A DNA stretch of 64,000 nt from Moniliella sp. 'wahieum' (GCA_003971905.1 RSEE01000001.1:1-64000), one strand, 5' to 3'; counted from the first letter of the stretch, positions 10,998-22,155 are shown. Numbers and translations are program-made. Notes: a model not told the origin generated them from the letters alone.

Positions 10998-11904
10998 GCG
11001 CCTCTTAGCTTGATGTTCTCATTCCTCGTATTCGCCACTTCGTCTTCATCTCTTCATCGTCTATTTTTGTTTGACCTTTTTCTTCGCCTTCTCATCTGTG
11101 TGAAGTGCATCCAGCTGGACCTACTTTGCCTCCTCCATCCAATTGGCTTTCGTCATGATGACTCTTAAATTACTGTTTTTGGTTCTCGCACATCACTTCA
11201 AGGACAAGGCCACACCGGCCGGTCACATCGGCCTTTCGGCCTCAATTCTTCCCCTTTTTTACATCGCCCCACTTCTCGCGGCTCTACTGATACTCGGTCC
11301 TCTTCATTACCATCACGACATATCTGCTTCCGTACCCTTGTTTATGGGATCGACCCTGCATCCATACCCTTGGGCCCCAAAACGTGCACAGCTGTGTGCA
11401 CATGCTTTGTCGCCCCCCCCCCCCCTTTTTCTCTTGTCTCTTTTCTCTTCTCTTTCCCCTTTTCCCGCCTTCATGATTTATCCTCTCTCCTTTTTTATGT
11501 TAGATCAGAACGCCCCATGACCCATTTTGTCTGATTCCAACACCTCTCATCGATCTCATCATCTATCTATCTACAGTGTTCTAAAATAGTAACGAGTAGA
11601 CTGTTGGCATCGAAACGCGGGAACGGACGTCCCAAAAACAATAACCGCACCTTCTGTGGCTATACCACGTCCATTTCATTGACAGAGCTTAAGGCTGGGA
11701 CAGGGGAACGCTACGTCCAAACCTAACCGTTCATCTGCGGGGGTTACTTGGAAGCGCCACCAAGATTAAGGGACCAGGGGGATCGCCAGGATATCAGGAC
11801 CTCCGGCTCACGCCATCCGGTCCCGTACCCTAGGAAGCGCGTGTGGACACGGAGAGAACGTGGTTGACATCCGAGCGAGGAACCATTTCCACTGAGACTT
11901 AGTA
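10998..11904. other. Intergenic / retroelement 3' flank
   Basis: T/C-rich 3' end of the preceding gene, then sequence downstream of the decayed reverse transcriptase ORF (read on the minus strand). A short ATCTATCTATCTAC tract at 11562-11575 would, on the minus strand, form a GATAGATAGAT-type tail that could mark the 3' end of the element. No gene seen. Confidence 0.4.
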
Positions 11905-12940
11905 GCCAACTCCTTCCAATGCGCTAACAACTGCCCGCCGTCTTGGTGCCGTGCCGTAGTATCCTCGCGTCGTCAAAACCAGGGGGAAAACGGCTCTTGA
12001 GTGCGTCCCTGGTACTTGGCGTTCTTGTCGCATTCTGCTTGTTAAGCATCCGAAGCAGCTCCTTTCCCGGCGTTCCAAGGGGGTTGCGGTGCTCTCATGC
12101 ACCACCCTCCGGAACGCGTCTGCGCCGCCAGTGCGTGTCGCGCAGCGTGTGGTCTACCTCCATTCCTGATCCTCCGAGTGCTCCGGGCCCCATCACGCGG
12201 TAGTCGGTGCGCTGCGTCCTCTGTCTTCTCCCATCCTCGTCCTCCACCATAGGTTCGTTGCGGAACATGGGTGTCGGGGATGGAGCGTAGGAGCTGGAGA
12301 ATGGGCTCCCGCACTGCGTCATGCAAACGCACCAAACTTGGCCTGGGAGCGGGTGCAAGACATGATGTGCTCCAGCGAGGACATGACCCCGCACTTGCAC
12401 ATGCTGCGCGTGGTGGGCACAGCGTGCGGAGCTGGAGACCGACCTGGACCTGCTGGTTCGGAGAGATCTTGAGGTACGGGACGGACGGAATGGCGGAGAG
12501 CCAGTTGTGGCTCAGCGGGTTGCTGTGCTCAACACACATAGCGACCATCGGCAGCGTCCAGCTTCTGGAGCAGCTCCTGTCGACTTTGTCTCGCCGGCAG
12601 CGTGGCGTTGCTTCGTAAATGCGTTGGCCCTGCCGTTGGCGTCCCGAACGGTCAACATAAGTGGTATAAGATAGTCATTGACCTCGTTTGCCGCGGCACG
12701 GGCGGGGGCCGATATACGAGTAAAGCGGGCTGCCACATCCTCCCAGCCGAAGAGGCAGGCTCATGAGCATGTCGAAGTGGTGTCCTTGGCACCTTGGGGA
12801 TCCTCGTCGCCCCGGATCCGTCTGAACTCCGTACAGATGAAGGCATCAATCTCGGCCAGCACGTCGTCTAGCTCTCCTTCCATCTGCATGGTGCGGAGCA
12901 GGTGGTGGCTATATATATCCTCAATCCTTGGCATTTACAA
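11905..12940 (-). mobile_element. 5'-truncated, decayed LINE-like retroelement (reverse transcriptase C-terminal part)
   Basis: Read 12940 to 11905 on the minus strand across several frames, the order of blocks matches the end of a non-LTR retrotransposon polyprotein. LPLRLGGCG is the end of the RT thumb, followed by ARAAANEVNDYLIPLML. Next comes HNWLSAIPSVPYLKISPNQQVQ and a zinc-knuckle-like MCKCGVMSSLEHIMSC with the expected Cys/His spacing, then HDAVREPILQLLR. A block then resembles the last conserved domain: QRTDYRVMGPGALGG and GMEVDHTLRD. The terminal part reads FPLVLTTRGYYG. The catalytic RT core (YxDD) and the endonuclease are absent, so it is a dead 5'-truncated copy, as usual for LINEs. 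Stops and frame changes occur throughout. Assigned from recalled family architecture, not from a search. Confidence 0.6.
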
Positions 12941-12942
12941 AA

Positions 12943-12971
12943 GTGGTGAGTGGTGACCGGTGACCGGCCGG
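12943..12971. repeat. Heptamer array, GTGGTGA drifting to CCGGTGA
   Basis: Units GTGGTGA, GTGGTGA, CCGGTGA, then CCGGCCGG. It lies right at the 5' border of the truncated retroelement. Confidence 0.85.
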
Positions 12972-13676
12972 TAAGAGGCAGAGATCGGTGAGATCACCAC
13001 CCTGACGGATACGCTTCGCCGCCACCATCAGCACTCTGCGCGTGCTGATGCCAGCCCCGCCCACCCTCGTATTTTTAGACGGCAATATTAGTGTGGGGGT
13101 ACGTCACCCACGGGATGAAGCCCCCAGGTACCGCGGTTACCAGCGCCAGTCCCCATCATAAAAACCGCCCTCTGTACTTCAGCTCTATTCCATTCAAACA
13201 GATCGCCCCGTCTATCTACTGATGCCCAGCAGTCGCAGCGCATTCAAGGCCGTTTTGTACGGTCGTATATGAGATGGGGAAAGGACGAGGATCTTTTTCA
13301 TCGAGTAGAAAGGGAGCGAGGTATATATGTTTCGGAGAAGAAGAGACATGCGAGCTATGTCATAGTTTGGCTGATCTCGCTCCCATTTCCAATTCTTCGT
13401 CTCGAGCGTCTCGCTCCTTCCCTGTTCCTTCCACTTCGCACCATGTCCTCTGTTCTTGCTTCTTCCCCACGAACGATTGCCACACCCCTTGGCCTAGTCT
13501 GATCCTGGTCTCCCTCGCCTTAGCCCCGACTGTGACCAGCTAAGTCACACGGAGGAAAAGAGGAGCACAATCCAAACGGGGAAAACAGAGTCTAGAACAA
13601 ATCAAGGGGGGCAGACAACTTGATGACAAATGGTGATCAAGTGAGTCTGATCCCGAAACGAAGGGAATGTTTACTC

Positions 13677-13850
13677 TTCGCTCTCCGGTTCGGCATGGGT
13701 CGCTTCACCACCTCAGAGGAGGTTGACTTGGTGGCGGATCAGATTATTGCCGTTTGGTATATGGAGAAGCTGCGGGTGACATTCCCGCTGTGCCGGAAGT
13801 TCGAGAGGCGAATGCCTATGGATGTGTTTTTGTTAGGTCTTGGAGGGTAG
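13677..13850 (+). pseudogene. Fragment resembling the C-terminus of cysteine desulfurase (NFS1/IscS)
   Basis: An open stretch ending at 13850 reads ALRFGMGRFTTSEEVDLVAD followed by QIIAV and, after a gap, EKLR, then a Pro-Leu-rich end. In NFS1 the block near the C-terminus reads SSIRFGIGRFTTE..ID.V, followed by a helix ending in VERLREMSPLWE. The match over the RFGxGRFTT motif and the helix is specific. Nothing upstream in any frame resembles the PLP domain, the active-site cysteine loop or a presequence, so this is an isolated fragment of about 58 codons. It may be a truncated duplication, or retrogene debris, since it lies between a LINE remnant and a tRNA. The diverged tail supports loss of function. 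Confidence 0.55.
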
Positions 13851-13951
13851 AGGAGAAAAACATGTGATCAGCTCAACACAATGAGATCTGAGAGGCAATC
13901 TTGAAGGTATGCACGGAGGAGTGAAGCCACTGAAGTGCAAGAACAAAAAAA

Positions 13952-14033
13952 CGCCCCACGTGGGACTCGAACCACAACCGTGAGATGGGTCTCGATGTAA
14001 GATCTCAAATTCTACCGATTGAAATAGCGAGGC
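13952..14033 (-). tRNA. Probable tRNA-Lys (CTT) with a short anticodon-loop intron
   Basis: On the minus strand GCCTCGC at the 5' end pairs over all seven positions (two G-U) with GTGGGGC before the discriminator G, and a T7 run (Pol III stop) follows at 13945-13951. The D arm reads TTTC AATCGGTA GAAT. The anticodon region TTGAGATCTTA ... CTCA has U33 and anticodon CTT, and leaves a 12-nt intron-like insert after position 37, where fungal tRNA introns sit. The T arm has TTCGAGT followed by CCCAC, but only TGTGG on its 5' side. One more G would give a perfect GTGGG/CCCAC stem, the same G-run shortening seen in the genes. Weak pairs at 10-25 and 27-43 leave room for a pseudo-tRNA. Confidence 0.62.
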
Positions 14034-14736
14034 TATTGATAGCTGAGAAGCATAGGTGAATCTGTTGTTATATGAGCTATTGAAGAAGATGGGGATAAGA
14101 TGAGCGATAGCTTGGAAAATGATTAAATTGTCCACACAATAGCCTGTTCTGCACCACAGCGTCTTCTCTTCTGTTTTCCCTTCAGATGTGCGGCGGGCCC
14201 ACGCTGCGTTTGGAGTGGCACTAGCTGGCACACCGGCTTGTTTGGCTTGTTCTACGGTGCAATTTCCCTCTGGCTAACCGTGTTCGTACGTTGGTGAATC
14301 ACGCGCCACGCACGCCATCTCATAATTCGAAAGTTGCAGCGGTAGGTTTTTGTGTGGCGTTGCGCCTGCAGCAGCGTTCGCGAGCGGGGTCTAAGCGCAG
14401 TCCAAGCCCAGTTGTTCGGTTTCCACGTATACAGTTCACACAGCTTCACACCCTTGGGATAGCTGTGCACTCGCACTACCGCTCGGGGATGCTTGGTGCC
14501 AGGATGGCCCCGATGATCGATGGCCCCCGTTGGATGTGTGGATTGCCAACGCAGCCAGTGGGAGGCAAGGCAGTCGATGCATCCCCAAGACGGGGCGGAT
14601 GCGGACGGCATGGCGGCCATCCCAGTCAATGCCTGTTCGAGCGCGCGAGGCGAGAGCGGGCGGGCGGGCGTGGCAATTTCAAGTGACGCCGGCGGGGCGG
14701 AATTGGGGTGGCTGGGACCGAAGCAGACGCATTCAA

Positions 14737-14769
14737 CGTTGCGCGTTGCGCGTTGCACGTGGCACGTAC
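14737..14769. repeat. Heptamer array, CGTTGCG drifting to CGTGGCA
   Basis: Successive units CGTTGCG, CGTTGCG, CGTTGCA, CGTGGCA, then CGTAC. The period is fixed at 7 while the unit changes by one base per step. Confidence 0.9.
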
Positions 14770-15029
14770 ACGGCCGGACACAGCTGCCGTGCCGACGGGG
14801 CGTGCGTGGGCGCGTGTGCCTGGGGGGGCAGGGCGGCGGTGGCGAGCAGGCGGGCGGCCGAGTGGCGAGGTGCGGGGGTGCAGGCGTGCGGCCGGGCGCC
14901 CGACACGTGACGCCTGAAAGCAGAGACTGCGGCGCGGCGCCACACGCGGCGGGGGCGCGGGGGCAGTGCGGCAGGAGCGCGCAGCGGGCGCGCTGCAGGG
15001 CGGAGCGGCTGGGCGGCTGACGCAGACGC

Positions 15030-15057
15030 GTGATGTGTGATGTGTGATGTGTGGGCG
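15030..15057. repeat. Heptamer array, unit GTGATGT
   Basis: Three exact GTGATGT copies followed by GTGGGCG. It lies about 250 bp upstream of the TEA1 start codon. Confidence 0.9.
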
Positions 15058-15308
15058 CTGAGGCAACGTCAGCGGTGGGGAGGGTGAGGGGGCGTCCGGC
15101 GGACGCGTAGCAGCGGGCAGCCGAGTCGCTCCACCTGGTTCCGCCCTGCTCTGCTCTGCGCTGCTCCGCCTCTCCTGGGCGCCCGCCACCACCACACCAC
15201 CACCTCCGCCTCCCCACGTCCACCACCGCCCCCTCCCTCTCTAACCCTCTCCCCACCCGCTGCCTGCCTGCCTGCGCTGCCCGCCCCGCCACTCGTCGTG
15301 CGCCCGCC

Positions 15309-15742
15309 ATGGCCATCTTTGGCAAGCGCTCCAAGGACAAGGCTGCTGCGGATGCGCACACGCCCTCTGCCCCCAAGAATCCCTTTGGCATCCGCACCCG
15401 CAAGCAGAGCGAAGACTCTTCCTCCCATCCCCGCCCCTCCCCCCCCGCCCCCGCCCTCCTCCCCGACACTCACCGCTCCCACGCCCAGGCTCAGGCCACG
15501 CCGCTCAGGCCCAAGCCCAAGCCCAAGCCCGGCTCAAGCACAAGCACAGGCCCACACCAACGCTCCCTCCCAGGACTGGCCATCCTCGCCTCCCGCCCCC
15601 CTCTCACGCCCCCTGGGCGGATGGGGCGGGGTGGGGCCCGAGCCCACCTCCCCTCTGGGCCAGGGCCCCAAGAACATGGCCATGCAGCTGGCAGCAACAG
15701 CAACAGCAAACACAACGCACAGCAAACAGCAACAGCAACAGC

Positions 15743-15781
<39 letters not shown>

Positions 15782-18700
15782 TCGCAGCCGCCACGCCATC
15801 GACAGCACCCTGTTGCCTATCCCTGGAGTCTCCGCCAGCTGTCCGTTAATCCGCCCCTCCTTCTCGACCCCTTGCAGCATACGCTTGTTTCCCAGCCCCA
15901 GCCCCTTTCCCGAGGTACGGCCTGACAGCCAACCAGATGGCCAGTGCGCACGGAGAGGTGTACGTGTTTGGCGGCCTCGTCTCCGAGGCTGTCATAACGA
16001 TTGTACATATATCAATGTGGAGCAGTCATGCAACCTCCTTCGCTGCCCGTCTCATCAGCCACACCGTTGTCCCTCCAGCCGGTTCAGGGCGGCGTTGCTG
16101 CGACCCAAGTCCAGTCTTCGGGTGACGTCCCTCCCGCCCGCGTGGGGCATGCGACGGTGCTGGTGGCCAATGTGCTCATCCTCTGGGGCGGCGACACCAA
16201 GGTGGCCGCCGACGATGTGCAGGGCGGGCTGTATCTGCTCAACCTGACCAATCGCGAATGGACGCGTGTGGCCAGTTCTGCTTCCGACCCGGACGCCTGC
16301 CCTGTGGGGCGGTTGGCCACACGCTCTCCGTAGTGGGCAACAAGGTGATTGTGTTTGGAGGCCAAGTGGATGGACTCTTCCTCAACGACCTTTGGAGCTT
16401 TGACCTGACGACGCTCAAAAGTAGCCCCCGATGGAACGGATCGTGCCGCAGTCGGAGCTGCCGCATGCGCGGACGGGCCACGCGTCGGTCACGTACCACG
16501 ACAAGATCTATATTTTGGCGGTACCGACGGCCAGTACCACTACAAGGATACGTGGGTGTACGATGTGCCGAGCAACACCTGGTCCGAGGTCTCGTGCATT
16601 GGCTACATCCCCAACCCGCGCGAGGGCCACGCTGCTTGTTTGATGGGCGATGTCATGTACGTCTTTGGCGGCCGCGGTGTGGACGGCAAAGACTTGGGCG
16701 ATCTGTCCAGCTTCAAGATCTCCAACAGCCGGTGGTACATGTTTGCCAACATGGGCCCCGCTCCCTCGGGACGGTCGGGCCACGTGATGACGACGTACCA
16801 GGACAAGATTGTCGTCTTGGGCGGCGAGTCCTTCACGGGCGGAAAGGCGGACATCCCAACGTTGTTCATGTGCTGGACACGGGGCGGTCAGTACCCGTCC
16901 GAGACGTCCAGTCGCCTCCGACCCCTGCTGCTTCCCAAACGGGGCCCTCGCCCGCGGGTACAAGCATGCCTGCCCCGCGGCCCGGACCCAGTCCGCCCAA
17001 TGTGCTGGCGGGTGTGACGAATGGGGATGACCAGCCCCCCTCCCGCGCCCGCATGGCCAGTCCCCCCCCAGCCCAACGGCTCGCCAGCCCGCCTCCCGAC
17101 CGGGTGGCCAGTCCTGGCCAAGTTGGGCTGGCTGGGACCGGGCCGAAGGAGAATGCGGCGTCCGACTGGCCCAGCCGGACCGTGTCCCCTCCTACTGCTG
17201 CCTCTGGGTCTGGGAGCAATGGTCATTTCGCTGGCGCAACGACGGGCCGGACCAAAGGTCCGTCGACTCGTCCGTAGTGAGTTATGCCTCTCGTACTGCC
17301 TCTCCTCACGCCGCCACCTCGACCCCAGCCACGACGACCGCTGCGCATACTACCGGCGCGCAGCACATTTCTTCCCCCGGTCTGCCCACCGGCTCCTCTC
17401 CGACCAACCCCTCTCCCACCGCATCGGCATCGGCGTTCGCTCCGGCCGCGCGCTCGGCGCGGATCAAACGTCCAACGACAGCTTGGCCGACGAACGTCGC
17501 CTGCAAAGTCCTACCGCCCGACGCTCCACGAACGACAACCCGCGCATGCAGCCAGTGCATCGGCCACCGGCGTGCCCGACCGCATCTTCTCTCCCGCCTC
17601 GGCGCAAGGGGGCGAGATACCTTCGCCTGTTTCGGCCCGCTCTGCCCCGGCTCCCACCCGGTCTTCGCCTACTGCCGAGGTGGAGGTACTGCGCAAGCGC
17701 GAGACGTGGCTCAAGACGGCGTTGGCGGTGGCGATCAAAAGGGGTTCATCTCCTCTGACACGTTGCCCGACGCACCCGACCCCGCTGCCCTTCCGATCTG
17801 GCCAATATCGATCCCGGTCCCCAAGGCTCAGACAAGGCGCAGATCCTACAGGGTCTGCTCACTCTCAAAACCCAGCTGGCCCAAGCGCAGGTACGTGTTT
17901 TTTCCTGGTTTCTCTACCTCTTCTTCTTCTTTTTCCCCTCCCTCTCTCTCTTCGGGGCGGCGTACTAACCTTGTTGACGTAGAGTACGATTGCCGCCCAG
18001 GCCGCGGTGGAAAGCGAGACGGTGGCCGGGGCGGAGGCGAGCCGTGTGGCGGCGCTGAAAGAAGCGGCCTGGTACCGGTCCAAGCTGACTGCGTACGAGC
18101 GGGGCCATCGGTCCGAGTGGCGCAGTTGGAGCGGGAACGAACGACGATGTTGGAGTCGCATCTGACGCGGGGCGTTGGAGACAAGGTGTCACTCGAGCGC
18201 CAATTGGCCTCGCTGCGCGAAGAGGCCAAGTTAAAACCTTGTTGCGCGTTCGACCAACGAGCGGCTGGGGCAGACGAGCCACGCGCGATGGCCGCCGAGC
18301 AAGCGCAGCTGCAAGTCCACGAGCAGATTGCCGAGATGCAAAAGCGTGCGTATGCAGCAGAGAGTGCGCTGCGAGAGCAGACGGAGCGCGCGGTGACGCT
18401 CAGTGCGTTGCTGGACCAGGAACGGGCGGAGCATAGCCAGACGCGCAGCGCGCGGGACGACGCCACGCACCTAACCAGCGTCCAGGGCGACAGCCTGCTG
18501 CAGCTCCGCGCTCGCTCAGCGCCACCAGTGCCCGTGCGGAAGAACACCAGCGGCTCTATGTCCAGCACCGCGACCTGGCCCAGACCCATCAGCAGAGCCT
18601 CAGCACGCTGCAGGCGCAGCTGGACCAGCGCGCGCACGACGCGCAGCTGGCCGACCAGCGCATCTCGGAACTGGAGCGCTTGCTCGCTGCCGCCGAGGCC

Positions 18701-19928
18701 GAAGCGACGGCGCACCCGCCTGGCCAGTGCCACGGGCTGAGCCAAGTGCTGCAAACCAGGGACATGGTCGCGCAGCGGGCGGCCGGGAACGCGGTGCCGC
18801 CCGAGTGGAAGAGAAGCTGCATACGCTGGAGGAAGAGGTAGGGTCGTTGCAGGAGATGCATGTTGCCTCTCGTCGCGCTGTGGACGAGGCAACAGGCGAA
18901 CTGGTGCTGGTGCGCGATCGCAATATGGCCCTGGAAAAGCAGCATGCCGGACTGCAATCGGAGCTGGACGTGGTGCGTGCCCAGCTGGCGATTGCGCTGC
19001 AAGAGCTGCCAGCTGAAGGATAAAGCGGCGACCAAGGCAGTCGAGCTACGCCAGACGGCACGCAAAGCCGAAGGCAGCCAGATCAAACTCGAGTTGCTCC
19101 GGCAGCACATGGCGCAGCACGGTCTGCCTTCCCCGTCGGACGATGACGCAGCGTCCGAAGGCACGGTCGAGGCGCAGCTGCTTGCGCTGCAGCGCGAGGC
19201 CGACGAGGCGACGCGTGTCGCGACCGAGATGCGCAACCAGCTCGCCGATGCCAATGTGCGCATCGACACGTTGCAGCGCGAGCTGGCGCACGGGGCGGAC
19301 CCAGCGGCGCTGGACGAGGCGGTGCGCAGGGCGGAGCGCAGCGAGCGCGAGTTAACCGAGTCGACGCAATCCTACAAGGACCGCATGGCGCAGTTGGAGA
19401 ACGACTATTACGCTGCGGTTTCCTTTGTCAAGGGTGCGAGAAGATGCTGCGGACGATGCGGTCGGAACTGGCGCGGAGCAAGCAGGAGAATGGGCAGCTG
19501 CAGGAGCAGCTGGAGCAGCTCAAGACCCTGGCTCCCGACGCGCCCCGTCCTGGCTCGGGGGCAGGCGAGGGTGAAGGCGAAGGCGAGGACGAGGGAAAGC
19601 GACAGGACTTGGCGGTGCTCGAGGCGCGTGGCGTCGCTCTCGTCAGCTCACCAGGAGGTGACGACGGAGAACCGCGAGCTGGAGCGCCGGTTGGCTGTGC
19701 TCATCTCGGAGCAGAAGGAGGCGTACGACCGCCACCGCGCCCATCTCGATGCCGCGACCGAGGCCGGGCGGCGGGCACAAGGACTGGAGGGTCAGCTGGC
19801 GTCGCTGGAGGATGCACTGGCGGACGCGGCAGGAACTGCAGAGCACCCTTGCGCTCAACCAACACCTCACCCGCGAGCTCGCTGGCAGCTCGCGGCATCG
19901 GCGCCCGCCAGGACCGTTTCCTCCCTGA
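15309..19928 (+). CDS. Tea1/Kel1-type kelch-repeat cell-polarity protein with coiled-coil tail
   Basis: Cell-end marker linking microtubule tips to polarised growth (Tea1 in S. pombe, Kel1/2 in yeast). From MAIFGKRSKDK at 15309 the N-terminus is Pro/Ser-rich with a polyglutamine tract (15692-15782). Six kelch blades follow: VYVFGGLV (15960), LILWGGDTK (16175), VIVFGGQVDG (16350), FGGTDGQYHY (16515), YVFGGRGVDG (16660) and VVLGGES (16810), with the usual GH and W spacing. After a Ser/Pro linker (16900-17700) comes a long coiled coil, including LERQLASLREEAKLK, ALREQTERAVTLSALLDQER, KLHTLEEEVGSLQEMH and LDTL/LQREL-type heptads, up to the end. An intron at 17891-17982 has GTACGT, TACTAAC (17963-17969) and TAG. 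About 1,500 residues; at least twelve frame breaks. The stop is at 19928, or 19942 in the neighbouring frame. Confidence 0.85.
15692..15782 (+). repeat. CAACAG/CAGCAA microsatellite encoding polyglutamine (or Asn/Ser in other frames)
   Basis: Period-6 tract of CAA and CAG codons inside TEA1. In the frame of the start codon it gives a run of more than ten glutamines. Probably length-variable between strains. Confidence 0.9.
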
Positions 19929-20624
19929 CGGGGACCTACTAATGGCGTCTAACCCCTCCTGGATGGCCATCGACACGCGCCTTGCTATCTACTTCTCGCT
20001 TCGTACTCCTCCTCCCTCTCTCCCTCCCTCCCTCCCTCCACCTCCTTTCCGCTCTGCCGCACGGCTGCCCGCACTCTCTATCCAGATGCAGCGTGATACC
20101 TTCGCTTGTCACATGCCATCCATCCTGGGGCCGTTGGTGGCCCTCCTGTGGAGCGGGGCCGGTCCCCGGCTTCTCCAATGTCCCTTGTCCATGTTTGTTG
20201 GATCTTGTCTTTTGCCTTTTGTTGGCCCATGGACGCGGCGTGGGTGCTTGCGGTGCGCGAGCTGGTACCTGGCCAGCCTGTGGACCGAGCGCTCTCCTTT
20301 GCTCCTCCACTCCACTCCTTCGCTCCTTCGCTCCTTCCTCCTTCCTCTTCTGCTTCTGCTCCTGACGAAACCGACCTCGACTTGAGTGGCCAATACGTCC
20401 CATACCCTTGCTCGTCTTCTCATCCCCCCTCGCCGGCGCGGTTAGCGCAGCGCGAATCGGACGTAGTCGGACGTAGCGTGTCGTAGACAACGGGTGGACT
20501 GGCTTGCCCGGCACCGGCACCGTACCGGCACCGAGGATGCATCGATGATTCGTAGGCCAGCCAGTCGAGGTAATTTTGACAAGTACTCAGTACTACTCAC
20601 GCGCAGCATGCTGAGCCCTGGGCA

Positions 20625-20636
20625 GGGTTAGGGTTA
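20625..20636 (+). promoter_or_regulatory. Interstitial telomere-type motif, two copies of GGGTTA
   Basis: GGGTTAGGGTTA lies 130 bp upstream of the IES2 start. Fungal promoters can carry such motifs as sites for telobox-binding factors (Tbf1/Rap1 type). Role here is inference. Confidence 0.4.
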
Positions 20637-20730
20637 TCCTTACGCTGGACCGCCCCCAGCGTTGGTTGGTCGCGTCGTGTTCTCCATCTCCTCCAATCTG
20701 CTTTCGCAGCTCCTCGGACTCACCTTAACC

Positions 20731-20764
20731 ACTCGCCACTCGCCACTCGCCACTCGCCACCGCC
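20731..20764. repeat. Heptamer array, unit ACTCGCC
   Basis: Four exact copies of ACTCGCC, then ACCGCC, ending one base before the IES2 start codon. It would therefore form most of the proximal 5' UTR. Confidence 0.95.
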
Positions 20765-20765
20765 C

Positions 20766-22155
20766 ATGCCGCCCACCAAGCTCGGACGACCATCACAGCC
20801 ATCTAAGCTGCGGCAGTCCACACCTAGTACGTCCCTGGAAATGCTTGCCTTCCTCTCCCAGAGTACTCACCCACCCTCCCTTGCCACCCACCAGCGAGGG
20901 GGAGGAACAAGACCAAGCGCAATCCCCAGACCAATCCCAAGACCAAGATCAAGACCAAAACTCTGACCAAGATCAAGACCAAGATCAAGACCAAGACCAA
21001 GATGTGGGCAGCCCGCGCTCCCCTTCCCGCTCCTCCGACAAGGACATGGACGAGCCTTACGCGCGAAGAGAGGATGGTGGAGAGGGGGTACGAGGGGGAG
21101 GAGGATGAGTTGGACGGAGCGAGCGATCTCGTCGGATGAGACGAGCAAGCGATCGCCCTCATTGAGGTCAAGGTCATGCGGAGCACGCCTACGCCTACGC
21201 CTACGCCCATGCCCGCCCGCACACTGCACCGAAAGAGCTTCCGAATATCGGTCGAAGGGCAAGAGCCCAGTGTCCAAAAGGAAGGGTAGGAAACAAGGTA
21301 GGTCGTCGCCAGCCAGTTGATCGATATGCGCGAGCACCGAGCACTGACGTTTTGTCCGTTTTTGTCCGTTTTATCTCAGATGAGGACGAGTCGGACTTTG
21401 ATTCGGACGAGGAGGGGGAAGTTTCCTTCTCGACGCACAAGACGGCGCGTCAGTTGGCTGCAGGCAACGAGGGCAGGCAGGGAGGAGATCTGCATGAGCT
21501 GGGGCGGGTGGAGAAGAAGTCCAAGTACGATGGTCTGACCGAATCGGAAATTGCGCTGCGGAGGGAAGAGAATGCGCACGGAGAAAGAACCAGACCGACC
21601 AGCGGCTGGAGGAGGAGAAACAAGAGGTACGGTTCACGTTCACGCTCACGTTCGCGTTATCTTGCGTGGCGCCCGGGCTCGCTAGGATTAGTGACTTTGG
21701 AGTGCTGACTGCCTGTCGGGACGCATGATACCAGACCATCAACCGTCTGCTCAACAACAAGTTAGCGCTCGCGCAAACAAACTCGGTGGTCGAGGGCCGG
21801 GAGACGAGGGCGAGTCGCCTGGCCCGAGTCGCGCGCGTCGTTGAAGCGCCGCACGCCCATGCCGCCTCCCACTCACATGTTCCGCTACTCGTCACAGCCG
21901 CGGGGCGCGGCTGAGCTGCCGCTGCCCGCCGCCGAGGCGGGAGGGAGAGTGGATGACTATGCTGCCGCCTGGGCTGCGGTGTTTGAGCAGCGCCGTCCGG
22001 CCCCGGCGAGTCGACGTAAGAGACAGGACAAAAGGATGCTCGATGATCGATACGGATGTACTGATAGGTGGGAAGAGTTGGGGCAGCGCCATGGGGAGCA
22101 GGGCAGATTGCAGGAGCCCCTGCTAATTCCGCCTCTGGAGCGCAACGCCAGTTGA
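20766..22155 (+). CDS. IES2: INO80 chromatin-remodelling complex subunit, PAPA-1/Ies2 family
   Basis: Nuclear accessory subunit that stimulates the INO80 ATPase. The start MPPTKLGRPSQPSK is followed by a probable intron (GTACGT at 20829 to CAG near 20894), then an acidic Gln/Asp repeat (20925-21005), a Ser-rich acidic stretch and SDEDESDFDSDEEGEVSFST near 21375. The diagnostic PAPA-1 block is YDGLTESEIALRREENARRR, then KNQTDQRLEEEKQE, interrupted by an intron at 21627-21734 (GTACGG...CAG, 108 nt), then TINRLLNNK. The last conserved part reads KRRTPMPPPTHMFRYSSQPRG near 21845. A further GTAAGA...TAG intron near 22016-22069 is possible, so the C-terminus is uncertain. Breaks lie near 20900, 21110, 21290, 21580 and 21830. 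Confidence 0.8.

Larger units (their letters stand above)
14034..15308. other. Intergenic, upstream of TEA1
   Basis: About 1.3 kb with no supported gene; long open frames on both strands are GC-rich shadows. It carries two heptamer arrays (14737-14769, 15030-15057) and a C-rich leader before the TEA1 start. Confidence 0.5.
19929..20765. other. Intergenic, TEA1 to IES2
   Basis: T/C-rich TEA1 3' flank, then about 300 bp with no gene. Holds the two-copy TTAGGG motif (20625-20636) and a heptamer array that ends at the IES2 start codon. Confidence 0.5.

Noticed and set aside
11143-11520. 125-codon hydrophobic open frame
   Set aside because: T/C-rich sequence gives Leu/Phe/Pro by composition; no homologous motif or splice context.
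12042-12960. Ordinary host gene on the minus strand
   Set aside because: The block order (RT thumb, zinc knuckle with the expected Cys/His spacing, terminal conserved domain) and many stops fit a decayed retroelement better.
14252-15469. 405-codon open frame on the minus strand
   Set aside because: Low-complexity Arg/Ala/Pro composition, no family features, and it overlaps the TEA1 start and promoter.
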